From: Burkholderiales bacterium
GTDB taxonomy: Bacteria > Pseudomonadota > Gammaproteobacteria > Burkholderiales > Eutrophovitaceae
Length of the DNA stretch: 53,022 bases
Direction of reading: 5' to 3'
NCBI GenBank assembly: GCA_030834275.1
Contig: JAURFP010000008.1
Coordinates: forward strand, 1 to 53,022
Shown piece by piece: positions 40,692 to 48,569 of the stretch. A program made the translations under genes and the position numbers. Within the stretch, counting starts at the first letter, position 1, and every line of letters begins with the position of its first letter. Under the pieces are notes generated by a model that saw only the letters and a program-made list of their open reading frames with translations, had not been told where the DNA came from and ran no database searches.

Positions 40692-41168
40692 TCAGAACAG
40701 ACGGTACTTGTACCTGAGAGCAATAGCTTCGGATCCAGGATTATTAGACGTGAGACCGCCATTTGAAAGGTGATCGATACTGAGCGAGATGGAAGATTGA
40801 TCCGTTAGCGCGATGCCTATTCCTAATAGAGACCGAAAATGTATGTTTCCACCTAAGTCGGTATCTTTTGGATTGTAGTAACCCGGCATAAAACTCGCTT
40901 CAATAAAAACGGTCTCGCTAACGAAGTGATCTAGATAAAGGCCAAAACCAATCCAAAAATCACTGTCTGCATCAATCCGCGCAGCAGCAGCCCAAGGCCA
41001 ATCTTTAGCGGGCCCAGAAAAATCTCCCGAAAAATGGCGTTCCACAACGATTCCACCGCCGCCGTCCGGGTCAGCGAGCCCACCGACAATAACCTCATCG
41101 GCCAAAGCGGAACTCACCCCGAATCCAAGTAACGCGATTACCATCCTAAAGACTTTAAGTTTTTTCAA
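40692..41168 (-). CDS. pagL: PagL-like lipid A 3-O-deacylase (outer membrane)
   Basis: 158 residues from a TTG at 41168. This start has AGAGG six bases upstream and gives a proper signal peptide (KKLKVFRMVIALLGFGVSSALA), whereas a start further upstream would lie inside the TRAP-operon hairpin. The small beta barrel has alternating strands and ends in YRLF with a C-terminal Phe, as outer-membrane proteins do. His133, Ser135 and Glu147 in IDHLSNGGLTSNNPGSEAI match the PagL catalytic triad. PagL removes the 3-O acyl chain of lipid A, which lowers endotoxicity and changes membrane packing. The match is by motif only. Confidence 0.8.
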   Translation of the reverse strand: MKKLKVFRMVIALLGFGVSSALADEVIVGGLADPDGGGGIVVERHFSGDFSGPAKDWPWAAAARIDADSDFWIGFGLYLDHFVSETVFIEASFMPGYYNPKDTDLGGNIHFRSLLGIGIALTDQSSISLSIDHLSNGGLTSNNPGSEAIALRYKYRLF

Positions 41169-41193
41169 AAAACACCTCTTTAGCAAAATTATC

Positions 41194-41219
41194 GGAGCGA
41201 ATTTTTTCAAATTCGCTCC
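41194..41219 (-). terminator. Hairpin at the end of the TRAP transporter operon
   Basis: Minus strand: GGAGCGAATTT and AAATTCGCTCC form an 11-bp perfect stem with a GAAA tetraloop, starting 10 bases after the dctM stop. It is followed by GATAATTTTG, only weakly T-rich. It most likely ends or stabilises the dctPQM transcript. Confidence 0.65.
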
Positions 41220-41228
41220 AAAATAAAT

Positions 41229-42614
41229 TTACATTAGGAAACCTGACACCCTTGGTAACCACAGAGCGAGCTGAGGGAAAGCTATGATAAGCCCGAGACC
41301 AATTAACTGCAGCACAACGAAAGGAATGATCCCTCGATAAATGTGCCCCATATTAATCGACGGCGGTACCGTTCCTTTCATGTAGAAGAGTGTAAAACCA
41401 AACGGAGGCGTTAGGAATGAGGTCTGAAGATTTACTGACAACATTACGACAAACCACGTTAAGAAAACTATTGGCCCGCCATCTCCAATGTGTGGCCCAA
41501 AATCAATACCTTGAAGAATTGGCGCAAACACTGGTAGCACGATCAAAGTAATTTCAATCCAATCAAAGAAAAATCCTAGCGCGAAGGTTAATAACAACAT
41601 GAAGACAAGTATTTCCCATCCCGTATCAATACCAATCACAGCTAGTAACTCTACGATGAGATCGTCCCCTCCGAGCGAGCGAAAAACGTACGAGAACAAT
41701 TGCGCACCAAAAAAGATAAAAAAGACCATGCCATTCGTTAAACCCGCAAGACGAATTACATCCTTCAAGGTCTTAAACGTTAGCGTCTTGTTCATCCATG
41801 CAAGGAACATGGCACCAATACATCCAACCCCCGCCGCCTCAGTCGGCGTAGCAAACCCACCAAATATTGATCCAAGCACGAGAGTGATTAGCAATACTGG
41901 AGGAAAGAAGCTTTTAATCACCATACCCAAAAGTTCACTATTGGTCTTTGGTCCTACATCGGCCGGTAGCGCCGGTGCATTTTTCGGATTCCTAAAACTC
42001 GTAAACCAAATATAGAACAGATACAAACCAGCCAGAATCATTCCCGGAATTACAGCGGCAGCAAAAAGCGCTCCAACTGATACCGATAAAAGGTCGCCCA
42101 TAATGACCAGCATAATCGAGGGGGGTATTAAAATTCCCAACGTTCCCGCTGAGGCTATCGTACCGGTGGCTAATTCTTTTTTATATCCACTATCCATCAT
42201 TGAGGGTAAAGCGATCATCGTTAACATCACGACTGATGCTCCCACGATTCCGGTCGTCGCGGCCATGATCGTTCCCATGATAGTGACTGACATAGCAAGA
42301 CCGCCAGGTATGCGTCGCGTTAAAACCTGAAGAGTACTCAAAAGGTCCTTAGCAACCCCGCTGCGCTCCAACATCGTGCCCATAAAAATAAACATGGGTA
42401 CTGCAACGATAATCGGATTAGAGGCGGCAGTTCCCCAAACCCTTGGCATTAGGTTAAAGAATTGGATCGGATGGAATACGTCTAACAATATTCCAATCCC
42501 ACCAAAGAGAATTGCAATACCTCCGAGAACAAAAGCTACCGGGAAACCACAAAACAGTGCGATCGCAAGTACAGCAAAGAGAAAAAGAGCAAGATGATGA
42601 GAAATCCACGCCAT
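41229..42614 (-). CDS. dctM: TRAP transporter large permease (DctM)
   Basis: 461 residues, about twelve membrane helices. The DctM family blocks PMFIFMGTMLERSG, GTIMAATTGIVGASVVMLTMIALPSM, GTLGILIPPSIMLVIMGDLLSVSVGALFAAAVIPGM and PTEAAGVGCIGAMFLAWMN are present. It is the ion-coupled translocation subunit. It starts 7 bases after dctQ. The sequence fits the mannitol/chloroaromatic (TakP-type) TRAP subgroup. Confidence 0.95.
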   Translation of the reverse strand: MAWISHHLALFLFAVLAIALFCGFPVAFVLGGIAILFGGIGILLDVFHPIQFFNLMPRVWGTAASNPIIVAVPMFIFMGTMLERSGVAKDLLSTLQVLTRRIPGGLAMSVTIMGTIMAATTGIVGASVVMLTMIALPSMMDSGYKKELATGTIASAGTLGILIPPSIMLVIMGDLLSVSVGALFAAAVIPGMILAGLYLFYIWFTSFRNPKNAPALPADVGPKTNSELLGMVIKSFFPPVLLITLVLGSIFGGFATPTEAAGVGCIGAMFLAWMNKTLTFKTLKDVIRLAGLTNGMVFFIFFGAQLFSYVFRSLGGDDLIVELLAVIGIDTGWEILVFMLLLTFALGFFFDWIEITLIVLPVFAPILQGIDFGPHIGDGGPIVFLTWFVVMLSVNLQTSFLTPPFGFTLFYMKGTVPPSINMGHIYRGIIPFVVLQLIGLGLIIAFPQLALWLPRVSGFLM

Positions 42615-42621
42615 AATCTAT

Positions 42622-43188
42622 TTACTCCTTATTCTCAATAATTGCCAAATTGGTTCGTCCTCGTAGGCTCGAATCACCAAATAAATAGACGACGGATCGC
42701 AGCATCACAGAAATAACCCCAGCAAAGAGCAATATCAAACCGGCGGTTAAACAACCCTTCGGAATCCACCTGTAAGCCAGTCCATTAGAGGAAGGAGAAG
42801 CCTCACCATCCACCCAAGCCACCAAAGTGAAATCAGCACTAAAGTAAATCGCAAGCAAACAGTAGGGGACCGCAAATGCGATACAGCCGAGCAACTCAGC
42901 TATCACGACGGTTCTGGCTTTTGCGTTAAGGTAGGCCACATCGATCCGAACATGTGAGTTTCGGATATAAGCGGTACCGAGATAGAAAGCAAACAACGCA
43001 GTGTGCAAATGCCACTCAAGCTCTTGCAACCGAGTTGAGCCCATGTGGGGCAATTGAAATCCGAATTTACGCGTAATGACATCGAACGCAATCACGATAG
43101 TTGTAAGCACAAAAAGCCATCCAACCGCACTAGACACCTTCTCTAGCGTTGCGTCGATCCGATCACTTACATTAAGCAAAGCTTGCAT
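42622..43188 (-). CDS. dctQ: TRAP transporter small permease (DctQ)
   Basis: 188 residues, four membrane helices. The conserved DctQ block LQELEWHLHTALFAFYLGTAYIRNSHVRIDV is present. It pairs with DctM to form the membrane complex. It lies 68 bases after the first binding-protein gene, across a stem-loop. Confidence 0.94.
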   Translation of the reverse strand: MQALLNVSDRIDATLEKVSSAVGWLFVLTTIVIAFDVITRKFGFQLPHMGSTRLQELEWHLHTALFAFYLGTAYIRNSHVRIDVAYLNAKARTVVIAELLGCIAFAVPYCLLAIYFSADFTLVAWVDGEASPSSNGLAYRWIPKGCLTAGLILLFAGVISVMLRSVVYLFGDSSLRGRTNLAIIENKE

Positions 43189-43208
43189 TTTAGTTTCCGA
43201 TCCTAATA

Positions 43209-43233
43209 AGAGAGCGAGGATCCCCCGCTCTCT
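43209..43233 (-). repeat. Stem-loop between dctP and dctQ
   Basis: AGAGAGCG (43209-43216) and CGCTCTCT (43226-43233) form an 8-bp perfect stem with a 9-base loop. No T-tract follows on the minus strand. Such a structure between a binding-protein gene and the permease genes is expected to protect the upstream mRNA or partly stop transcription, giving more binding protein than permease. Confidence 0.6.
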
Positions 43234-43256
43234 ACCCTTACTAGTATAAAGTTAAC

Positions 43257-44351
43257 TTAGTTCAAGTATCCGTTGTCACGCCAAACCTTGAAGTTATTTC
43301 TGAACTCCATATAGTCGTCGTACACCTTCTTGAAATTTGGATTTGCAGCCGACTCTTCTGCTACCACTTCATTCCAAGCTTTTTCGTAGGCAGCTAGGAT
43401 TTCAGGTGACCAACGATGAATTTTTACACCTTTCTCCTGCATGGCCTTCAGCGCGGGCGGCTGCGTAGCCTCTCCTCTCGCTAGACCATCGCGAACAGTG
43501 TCTCCGCACGAGACCTCGAGAATCCTTTTATGCTGTGCGGACAGTTTGTTCCAAACATCCATGTTAATCATGATGCCATTAAACGATGCTGGCTGATGCC
43601 AACCCGGGAAATAGTAGTGCTTAGCTACCTGATAAAAACCGAAACTCTGATCGCTCGATGGCATAGAGAACTCTGTTGCATCGATCGTGCCTAATTGAAG
43701 CGCCTGAAAAATCTCCCCACCAGCTAACAACTGAGTGGCAACTCCTAGCTTGTCCATGACCTTAGCACCAAGACCAAAGAATCTCATCTTGAGTCCCCTC
43801 AGATCTTCAACGGTTTTGATCTCTTTCTTAAACCAGCCTGAAGCCTCGGGGGGAATCATGTGACAGGGTATATGCTTGATATTATGTTGCGCATAAAGCT
43901 CATCGGCTAACTTTTGCCCATTGCCGTAGTACATCCAAGCCAAAAACTCTGTTGGATTAGGGCCGAAAGGTACTGCAGTAAAGAAGCTAAATGTTGTATC
44001 CGTGCCAGCAAAGTAACCAGAGCTTGCCCAAGCCATATCGACCGATCCTTTTGAGGCAGCTGGTATCGCTTCAAGTCCTGGGACTAGCGCGCCAGGCTCA
44101 AAAAATTTAATGTTTAACGTGCCGCCGGATAACTCTTCCACGGTCTTCGTCCATTGAACCGGGGTCGTACCTAAGAGCTGCAGCGAACCTGGAAACGCAC
44201 TTGCTAGATTAAGATTAACAGTTTGTTGCGAAGCAACATCATTGCCCGAACCTGAAGCAGAGCCCTCGTCTCCGCCACCTCCGCAGCCCGAAAGTGCCAA
44301 AGCTACCGAGCAACCGGCAGCCCCAAAAATTTTTCTAAAATTACCGCTCAT
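43257..44351 (-). CDS. dctP: TRAP transporter solute-binding protein, lipoprotein type (copy 1)
   Basis: 364 residues from the ATG at 44351, which has GGAGGAG just upstream; an earlier GTG would lie inside that ribosome site. The signal peptide ends in LSGC with Cys23 followed by four glycines, so it is predicted to be lipid-anchored. The DctP domain includes the Arg in LKMRFFGLGAKVM that binds carboxylates, and DATEFSMPSSDQSFGFYQVAKHYYFPGWHQ, the TakP-like ligand segment. It sits directly before dctQM. The neighbouring copy is closely similar. Ligand unknown; TakP relatives bind 2-oxoacids. Confidence 0.93.
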   Translation of the reverse strand: MSGNFRKIFGAAGCSVALALSGCGGGGDEGSASGSGNDVASQQTVNLNLASAFPGSLQLLGTTPVQWTKTVEELSGGTLNIKFFEPGALVPGLEAIPAASKGSVDMAWASSGYFAGTDTTFSFFTAVPFGPNPTEFLAWMYYGNGQKLADELYAQHNIKHIPCHMIPPEASGWFKKEIKTVEDLRGLKMRFFGLGAKVMDKLGVATQLLAGGEIFQALQLGTIDATEFSMPSSDQSFGFYQVAKHYYFPGWHQPASFNGIMINMDVWNKLSAQHKRILEVSCGDTVRDGLARGEATQPPALKAMQEKGVKIHRWSPEILAAYEKAWNEVVAEESAANPNFKKVYDDYMEFRNNFKVWRDNGYLN

Positions 44352-44397
44352 ACTCTCCTCCACTATGTGCGCTCAGACACACAACTTTTTTATTATT

Positions 44398-44412
44398 TTA
44401 GACAACGTCTAA
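44398..44412. promoter_or_regulatory. Palindromic candidate operator upstream of dctP copy 1
   Basis: TTAGACAACGTCTAA has six-base arms around three bases. On the minus strand it abuts a possible -10 box TAAAAT. It lies 47 bases upstream of the dctP start, where a repressor would act. No regulator gene is encoded nearby, so its binder is unknown. Confidence 0.35.
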
Positions 44413-44460
44413 CTAGCCCAAAACACGCGTATTTGGCGCACACATCCTGACAGATTGCAT

Positions 44461-44503
44461 AAAAAAAGCAACAGCGGAGATCTTACATGACTCCACTGCC
44501 GCT
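44461..44503 (-). terminator. Intrinsic terminator between the two dctP copies
   Basis: Minus strand: 13-bp stem (AGCGGCAGTGGAG with CTCCGCTGTTGCT, three G-T pairs), an 11-base loop and a run of seven T. It starts 31 bases after the stop of dctP copy 2. Copy 2 is therefore likely made mostly from a monocistronic message, while copy 1 with dctQM would need read-through or its own promoter. Confidence 0.85.
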
Positions 44504-44533
44504 TCCAAATTTAAGACCTAGAGTGATACCAAT

Positions 44534-45631
44534 TTATCTCTTGAGGTAACCGTTATCTCCCCACAGTTTGTACTCATCCCTGAACTTCGAGTACGAGTCG
44601 TAAACTTTTTTGAAATTCGCATTGGATGCCGATTCCTCCTCAACCACTTCACCCCAAGCTTTTCGATATGCATTCAGTATGTCGTCGGACCAGTAGTGGA
44701 TTTGAACCCCATGCTTATCCCTCATGTTCCGCATAGCCGGAGCTTGCGTCGCCTCACCCTCTGCAATCATGTTCGCTAGTTGAGCTTTACACGTAACCTG
44801 AATAAGCGACTTGTGGTAATCGGACAGCGAATTCCAAACATCTAAATTAAAAAACAGATTTCCCATCGCTGTCGCCTGATGCCATCCAGGAAAGTAGTAA
44901 TGTTTTGCAACCTGATAAAACCCGAAACTCTCATCTGCTGAAGGAGTTGAAAATTCTGTTGCATCAATCGTACCAAGTTGAAGCGCCTGAAAAATATCTC
45001 CTGGAGCTAGCAATTGAGTTGCCACCCCTAACTTATCCATAACTTTGGCACCGAGACCAAAGAAGCGCATTTTTAAACCTTTTAAATCAGAAACAGATTT
45101 GATTTCTTTTCTAAACCAACCCGATGCTTCGGGAGGGGTAATAAAACACGGTATTGGTTTGATGTTGTGAGCACCAAACATTTCATCGGCAATCTCGTTA
45201 CCACCGCCATAGTCTAACCAAGCAAGTAGCTCATCAGCCGCGGCACCAAATGGCACCGACGTAAAAAAACTAAACGCAAGATCGGTTCCAGCAAAAAAAC
45301 CCGCAGTCGAATAAGCAACGTCTACAGACCCTTTCGACGCCGCTGGAATAGCTTCAAGTCCGGGCACCAACGCACCCGGCTCAAAAAATTTAAGTTCTAG
45401 TGTTCCATTAGAAACTTGTTTGATCGTATCAGACAACTTAATGCCGTTAGTACCGATGAGCTGCAACGTTGCAGGGAAGGCACTTGCCATCTTGAGGACT
45501 ACTTTCTCCTGTGTCTGAGTTCCGGCATCCGAAGTAGATGACACACTGTCACTCCCTCCGCCACCACAGCCGGCCAAAGCAAACATGGTCAAAATGCCAA
45601 GCGCGATAATTTTTTTCGAGATCGTTTTCAT
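44534..45631 (-). CDS. TRAP transporter solute-binding protein, lipoprotein type (copy 2)
   Basis: 365 residues from the ATG at 45631 (ribosome site GGGGGA just upstream). The lipobox LAGC puts the anchored residue at Cys22, again followed by glycines. The core is nearly the same as copy 1: KFFEPGALVPGLEAIPAASK, GLKMRFFGLGAKVMDKLG, IDATEF and QVAKHYYFPGWHQ match exactly. Differences cluster before PFG and after the ligand segment (GNLFFNLDVWNSL against NGIMINMDVWNKL). This is a recent-looking tandem duplication. It may serve the same permease with another ligand. Confidence 0.92.
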   Translation of the reverse strand: MKTISKKIIALGILTMFALAGCGGGGSDSVSSTSDAGTQTQEKVVLKMASAFPATLQLIGTNGIKLSDTIKQVSNGTLELKFFEPGALVPGLEAIPAASKGSVDVAYSTAGFFAGTDLAFSFFTSVPFGAAADELLAWLDYGGGNEIADEMFGAHNIKPIPCFITPPEASGWFRKEIKSVSDLKGLKMRFFGLGAKVMDKLGVATQLLAPGDIFQALQLGTIDATEFSTPSADESFGFYQVAKHYYFPGWHQATAMGNLFFNLDVWNSLSDYHKSLIQVTCKAQLANMIAEGEATQAPAMRNMRDKHGVQIHYWSDDILNAYRKAWGEVVEEESASNANFKKVYDSYSKFRDEYKLWGDNGYLKR

Positions 45632-45755
45632 GATGTCCCCCAAAAGCTAAATACTAAAATTCTCTTTGAACGCACACGTTTTCTATGCGAGAAAACTCAA
45701 TGTAACACAGGAGTGATGTCGTGACCCGCAAAAAACAGTAAGCCGCTAAATGCCT

Positions 45756-46913
45756 TTATCTGTATTTTCGGAAAAACTTCCGCATATCCTCTACCAATGA
45801 AACAGGTTGCTCGAGTGCAGCAAAGTGTCCACCTCGATCACAACTCGTCCATTGCTGGATATCAGAGTAAAACATTTCTGCAATTGAGCGCGGAGGAGAA
45901 AGAATTTCTTTCGGGAACTCAATATAAGCAGTGGGGACCTTTACCGTTTCACCAACGGGGATTGGCCAGGGTCCATGCATACGCGCATAGTACGGCCAGA
46001 AAGACGAACCAATCGCCCCGGTGACCCAGTAGAGCATGATGTCAGTTAACATCGTATCTCGACCAAAATATCCGTCTAAGTCTCCGCGGTGGTCGGTCCA
46101 AGTATGAAACTTTTCAACGAGCCACGCAGCCAACCCAACAGGCGAATCTGTAAGACCATAAGAAAGCGTTTGAGGTTTTGTACCCTGTATCCACTGATAC
46201 CCGGTCTCATCTTTTAAAAAGTTATTCAATTGATCAAGAAAAACTTTCTCCTCTGCAGTGGCGCTCTCGACCATTTTTGGGTCTCGACGCACTGCGAGTA
46301 AATTCAAATGAATCGCCTTAACCGCTTCGGGATAACAAAATCCAAGTCTAGAGGTTACGAATGCTCCCCAATCACCTCCTTGGGCTACAAATGTTTGGTA
46401 CCCCAGCACCTTGGTCATGAGTTCATAAAATGCGTCCGCTATTTGCTCTAAAGAAAATCTCACTTGTCCCGGTTCAAATGAAAAGGTATACCCAGGAAGC
46501 GATGGAGCAATCACCGTGAACGCATCATTCTGATTTCCACCATGCGCCTCAGGGTCAGTTAGCATTGGCAGGATTTTATGAAACTCGTACACAGATCCTG
46601 GCCACCCATGCGACAGGAGGAGGGGCTCAGATTTATCAGTCTTTCCCTCTTCTAAAATAAAATGTAGATCAATCCCAGCTACTTTTACTTTGTATTGCTT
46701 GAAACTGTTGATCACCTTTTCATGGTCTCGCCACTTGTAATCGTGACGCCAGTAATGGACCAAACGTTTTAGGTATTCGAGATCTGTTCCATATTTCCAT
46801 TGATTTCCCGGTATTTCGTCAGGCCATCTGACTGAATCCAAACGTCGATTGAGATCCTCGAGAACAGAGTCGGGTACGTGTAAGGTAAAAGGAGCAAGGT
46901 CGTTACGCTGCAT
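45756..46913 (-). CDS. Epoxide hydrolase (microsomal/juvenile-hormone type)
   Basis: 385 residues from the ATG at 46913, which has AGGAAA upstream; a longer frame of 19 codons shows no family features. The N-terminal epoxide hydrolase cap domain FTLHVPDSVLEDLNRRLDSVRWPDEI...W is diagnostic. HGWPGS (102-107) is the oxyanion loop. Asp181 in AQGGDWGAFVTSRLG is the nucleophile and the His in DRGGHFAALEQP the base. It opens epoxides to diols. Substrate unknown. Confidence 0.9.
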   Translation of the reverse strand: MQRNDLAPFTLHVPDSVLEDLNRRLDSVRWPDEIPGNQWKYGTDLEYLKRLVHYWRHDYKWRDHEKVINSFKQYKVKVAGIDLHFILEEGKTDKSEPLLLSHGWPGSVYEFHKILPMLTDPEAHGGNQNDAFTVIAPSLPGYTFSFEPGQVRFSLEQIADAFYELMTKVLGYQTFVAQGGDWGAFVTSRLGFCYPEAVKAIHLNLLAVRRDPKMVESATAEEKVFLDQLNNFLKDETGYQWIQGTKPQTLSYGLTDSPVGLAAWLVEKFHTWTDHRGDLDGYFGRDTMLTDIMLYWVTGAIGSSFWPYYARMHGPWPIPVGETVKVPTAYIEFPKEILSPPRSIAEMFYSDIQQWTSCDRGGHFAALEQPVSLVEDMRKFFRKYR

Positions 46914-47062
46914 CAATAAATTTCCTAGTTTTTGACTGAAATAAAAATAAATGATCGCCAGGTACGGCAATCCCAGTCGATATTATCTAGGAGATTCACC
47001 GATAATAAAAATAAACATTCCTACTATTTTGGAAAAGACGATGGATTGAGAAATCCTATCGC

Positions 47063-47650
47063 TCACTCACCCGGACACGCATCCCCTGCTGAGTAGGCCA
47101 CCCTGATTTGACTACCAACCATCTCAAGGAAACGTTTTTGTATCGCGTAGGCCTCTTGCTCTCTCCTATACCAACGTTCGCAATCACGAACCGATGCAAG
47201 CTCACGATTTACATCCTGAACAAAATGCACCAACTCATGAAGCAACACTGAGCGCGCAAACACATTTGTTTCGGGGTTCATTTCTTCGTTGATATAGACC
47301 CCCTCTCCAGCACGATAAACAGCCAAGGCTTTGCAAGGTTTTCCACAAGCGTACGCCTCAACCACTTCACTTGGGACAAACTGTACGTTGGGCAGGAAAT
47401 TGGGAATATTGTATTTCGAGATGAAGTTTATCGCATCGAGTAAATCCACCAACAGAGCATCCATCGGTATTCGATCCGGTTTGCCAAGGAATAGACTGAT
47501 GGATGTTTTTTCGCCTTCAGGGTAATTCTTATAGCCCCCGGAATTCAGCGCCCCAGACGCTTCTCCATCTTCAGCCACAGCAAAACAAAAACTCGAAAAA
47601 ATGAGTGACAGTCCAGCAACTACCCCGCAAAATATCTTTGATTTCGCCAC
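47063..47650 (-). CDS. Secreted HExxH putative metallopeptidase (DUF6647-like)
   Basis: 195 residues from a GTG start. A signal peptide (about 1-26, ending FCFAVAE) marks export. HELVH (138-142) followed by WYRREQEAYAIQKRFL, with Glu164 or Glu166 a likely third zinc ligand, resembles minimal zinc-peptidase folds. Cys102, Cys106, Cys157 and Cys192 could form disulfides in the periplasm. It starts five bases after the Sel1-repeat gene and is surely co-transcribed. I do not recognise a characterised relative; DUF6647 is my best family guess. Proteolytic activity is inferred from the motif only. Confidence 0.75.
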   Translation of the reverse strand: MAKSKIFCGVVAGLSLIFSSFCFAVAEDGEASGALNSGGYKNYPEGEKTSISLFLGKPDRIPMDALLVDLLDAINFISKYNIPNFLPNVQFVPSEVVEAYACGKPCKALAVYRAGEGVYINEEMNPETNVFARSVLLHELVHFVQDVNRELASVRDCERWYRREQEAYAIQKRFLEMVGSQIRVAYSAGDACPGE

Positions 47651-47655
47651 AAGTT

Positions 47656-48534
47656 TTAAATCCGAGACTCACCCTCTTCCAACGCTTGTTGCTCCTGCGC
47701 CGGTTTTGTCAAATTAGTGAGAAAATCTGCTCGCTCTGCAGCGCGCTTGCGATCGTCTTGAGACAGTTGAGCGGACAAATCTGTAGACTCAGCTTTGCTG
47801 ATCCGAATATCGCCCTCGTCATGCGCCTTAAACCGCTTCAGTGAAACCTCGTACCAAGCCAGCGCCTCCACGAGGTCAGCAGGCTGCCCTTCTCCATCGC
47901 GATAAATCCTAGCCAGAGCCTGCATTGAAAAAGGGTCGCCTAAAAATGCCCCCCTCTCAAACCAACTAAAAGCCTCAACAGAACTTGTGGTAACGCCACG
48001 CCCTGATTGGTATAGCGCACCGATATTAAAGTGAGCTAGAGGATCGCCAGCATCGGCGGCGGTTTGGTACCAAGACATGGCAAGCACATAGTCTTTCACA
48101 ACTCCTTCACCTGTTTCATAACAATCGCCTACCGAGTTCATTGCCCAAGCGTTTCCAGCCATCGCAGACTGCAACCACCAATCAAATGCCTGCTTGATAT
48201 CTTTCTCGACTCCGTGACCATTTGCGTAGGCCATACCGAGATTGTTCATTGCGACCGCATAACCACGGAGCGCAGCCGCGTTCCACCACTTAACCGCTTC
48301 CTCAAAGCTTTGCTTCCCGTCGAATCCCTTAGCCCAGAGCAAACCGACATTATTCATCGCCCGCACATCACCACGCTGAACTAAGCTACTCAGGTTTTCA
48401 GGGTCAAGCATCCCTTTCCCAGACTCAAGGTCGGTGAAAGTCTCTTCTTGCTTACGATCGCCCTTCTCTACTTGTGCACTTGCTACTGAAACGCAAAAGA
48501 ACGAGCATACAAAAATGACATGTAAAAACTTCAT
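47656..48534 (-). CDS. Secreted Sel1-repeat (TPR-like) protein
   Basis: 292 residues from the ATG at 48534, chosen because it begins a clear signal peptide (KFLHVIFVCSFFCVSVASA). About five Sel1 repeats (roughly 52-225), e.g. AMNNLGMAYANGHGVEKDIKQAFDWWLQSA, form a solenoid for protein binding; a Lys/Arg- and Ala-rich tail ends the protein. A run of nine G ends two bases before the ATG and covers the ribosome-binding position. The HExxH gene follows within five bases, so the two products may act together in the periplasm. Confidence 0.85.
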   Translation of the reverse strand: MKFLHVIFVCSFFCVSVASAQVEKGDRKQEETFTDLESGKGMLDPENLSSLVQRGDVRAMNNVGLLWAKGFDGKQSFEEAVKWWNAAALRGYAVAMNNLGMAYANGHGVEKDIKQAFDWWLQSAMAGNAWAMNSVGDCYETGEGVVKDYVLAMSWYQTAADAGDPLAHFNIGALYQSGRGVTTSSVEAFSWFERGAFLGDPFSMQALARIYRDGEGQPADLVEALAWYEVSLKRFKAHDEGDIRISKAESTDLSAQLSQDDRKRAAERADFLTNLTKPAQEQQALEEGESRI

Positions 48535-48536
48535 CG

Positions 48537-48545
48537 CCCCCCCCC
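48537..48545 (-). repeat. Nine-G homopolymer at the ribosome-binding position of the Sel1 gene
   Basis: The minus strand has GGGGGGGGG two bases (CG) before the ATG at 48534. It is the longest G/C homopolymer I noticed in the window. Length changes by slippage would alter the spacing of the Shine-Dalgarno sequence. Confidence 0.8.
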
Positions 48546-48569
48546 AAACTCTGAAATGGAGATTTTCGA

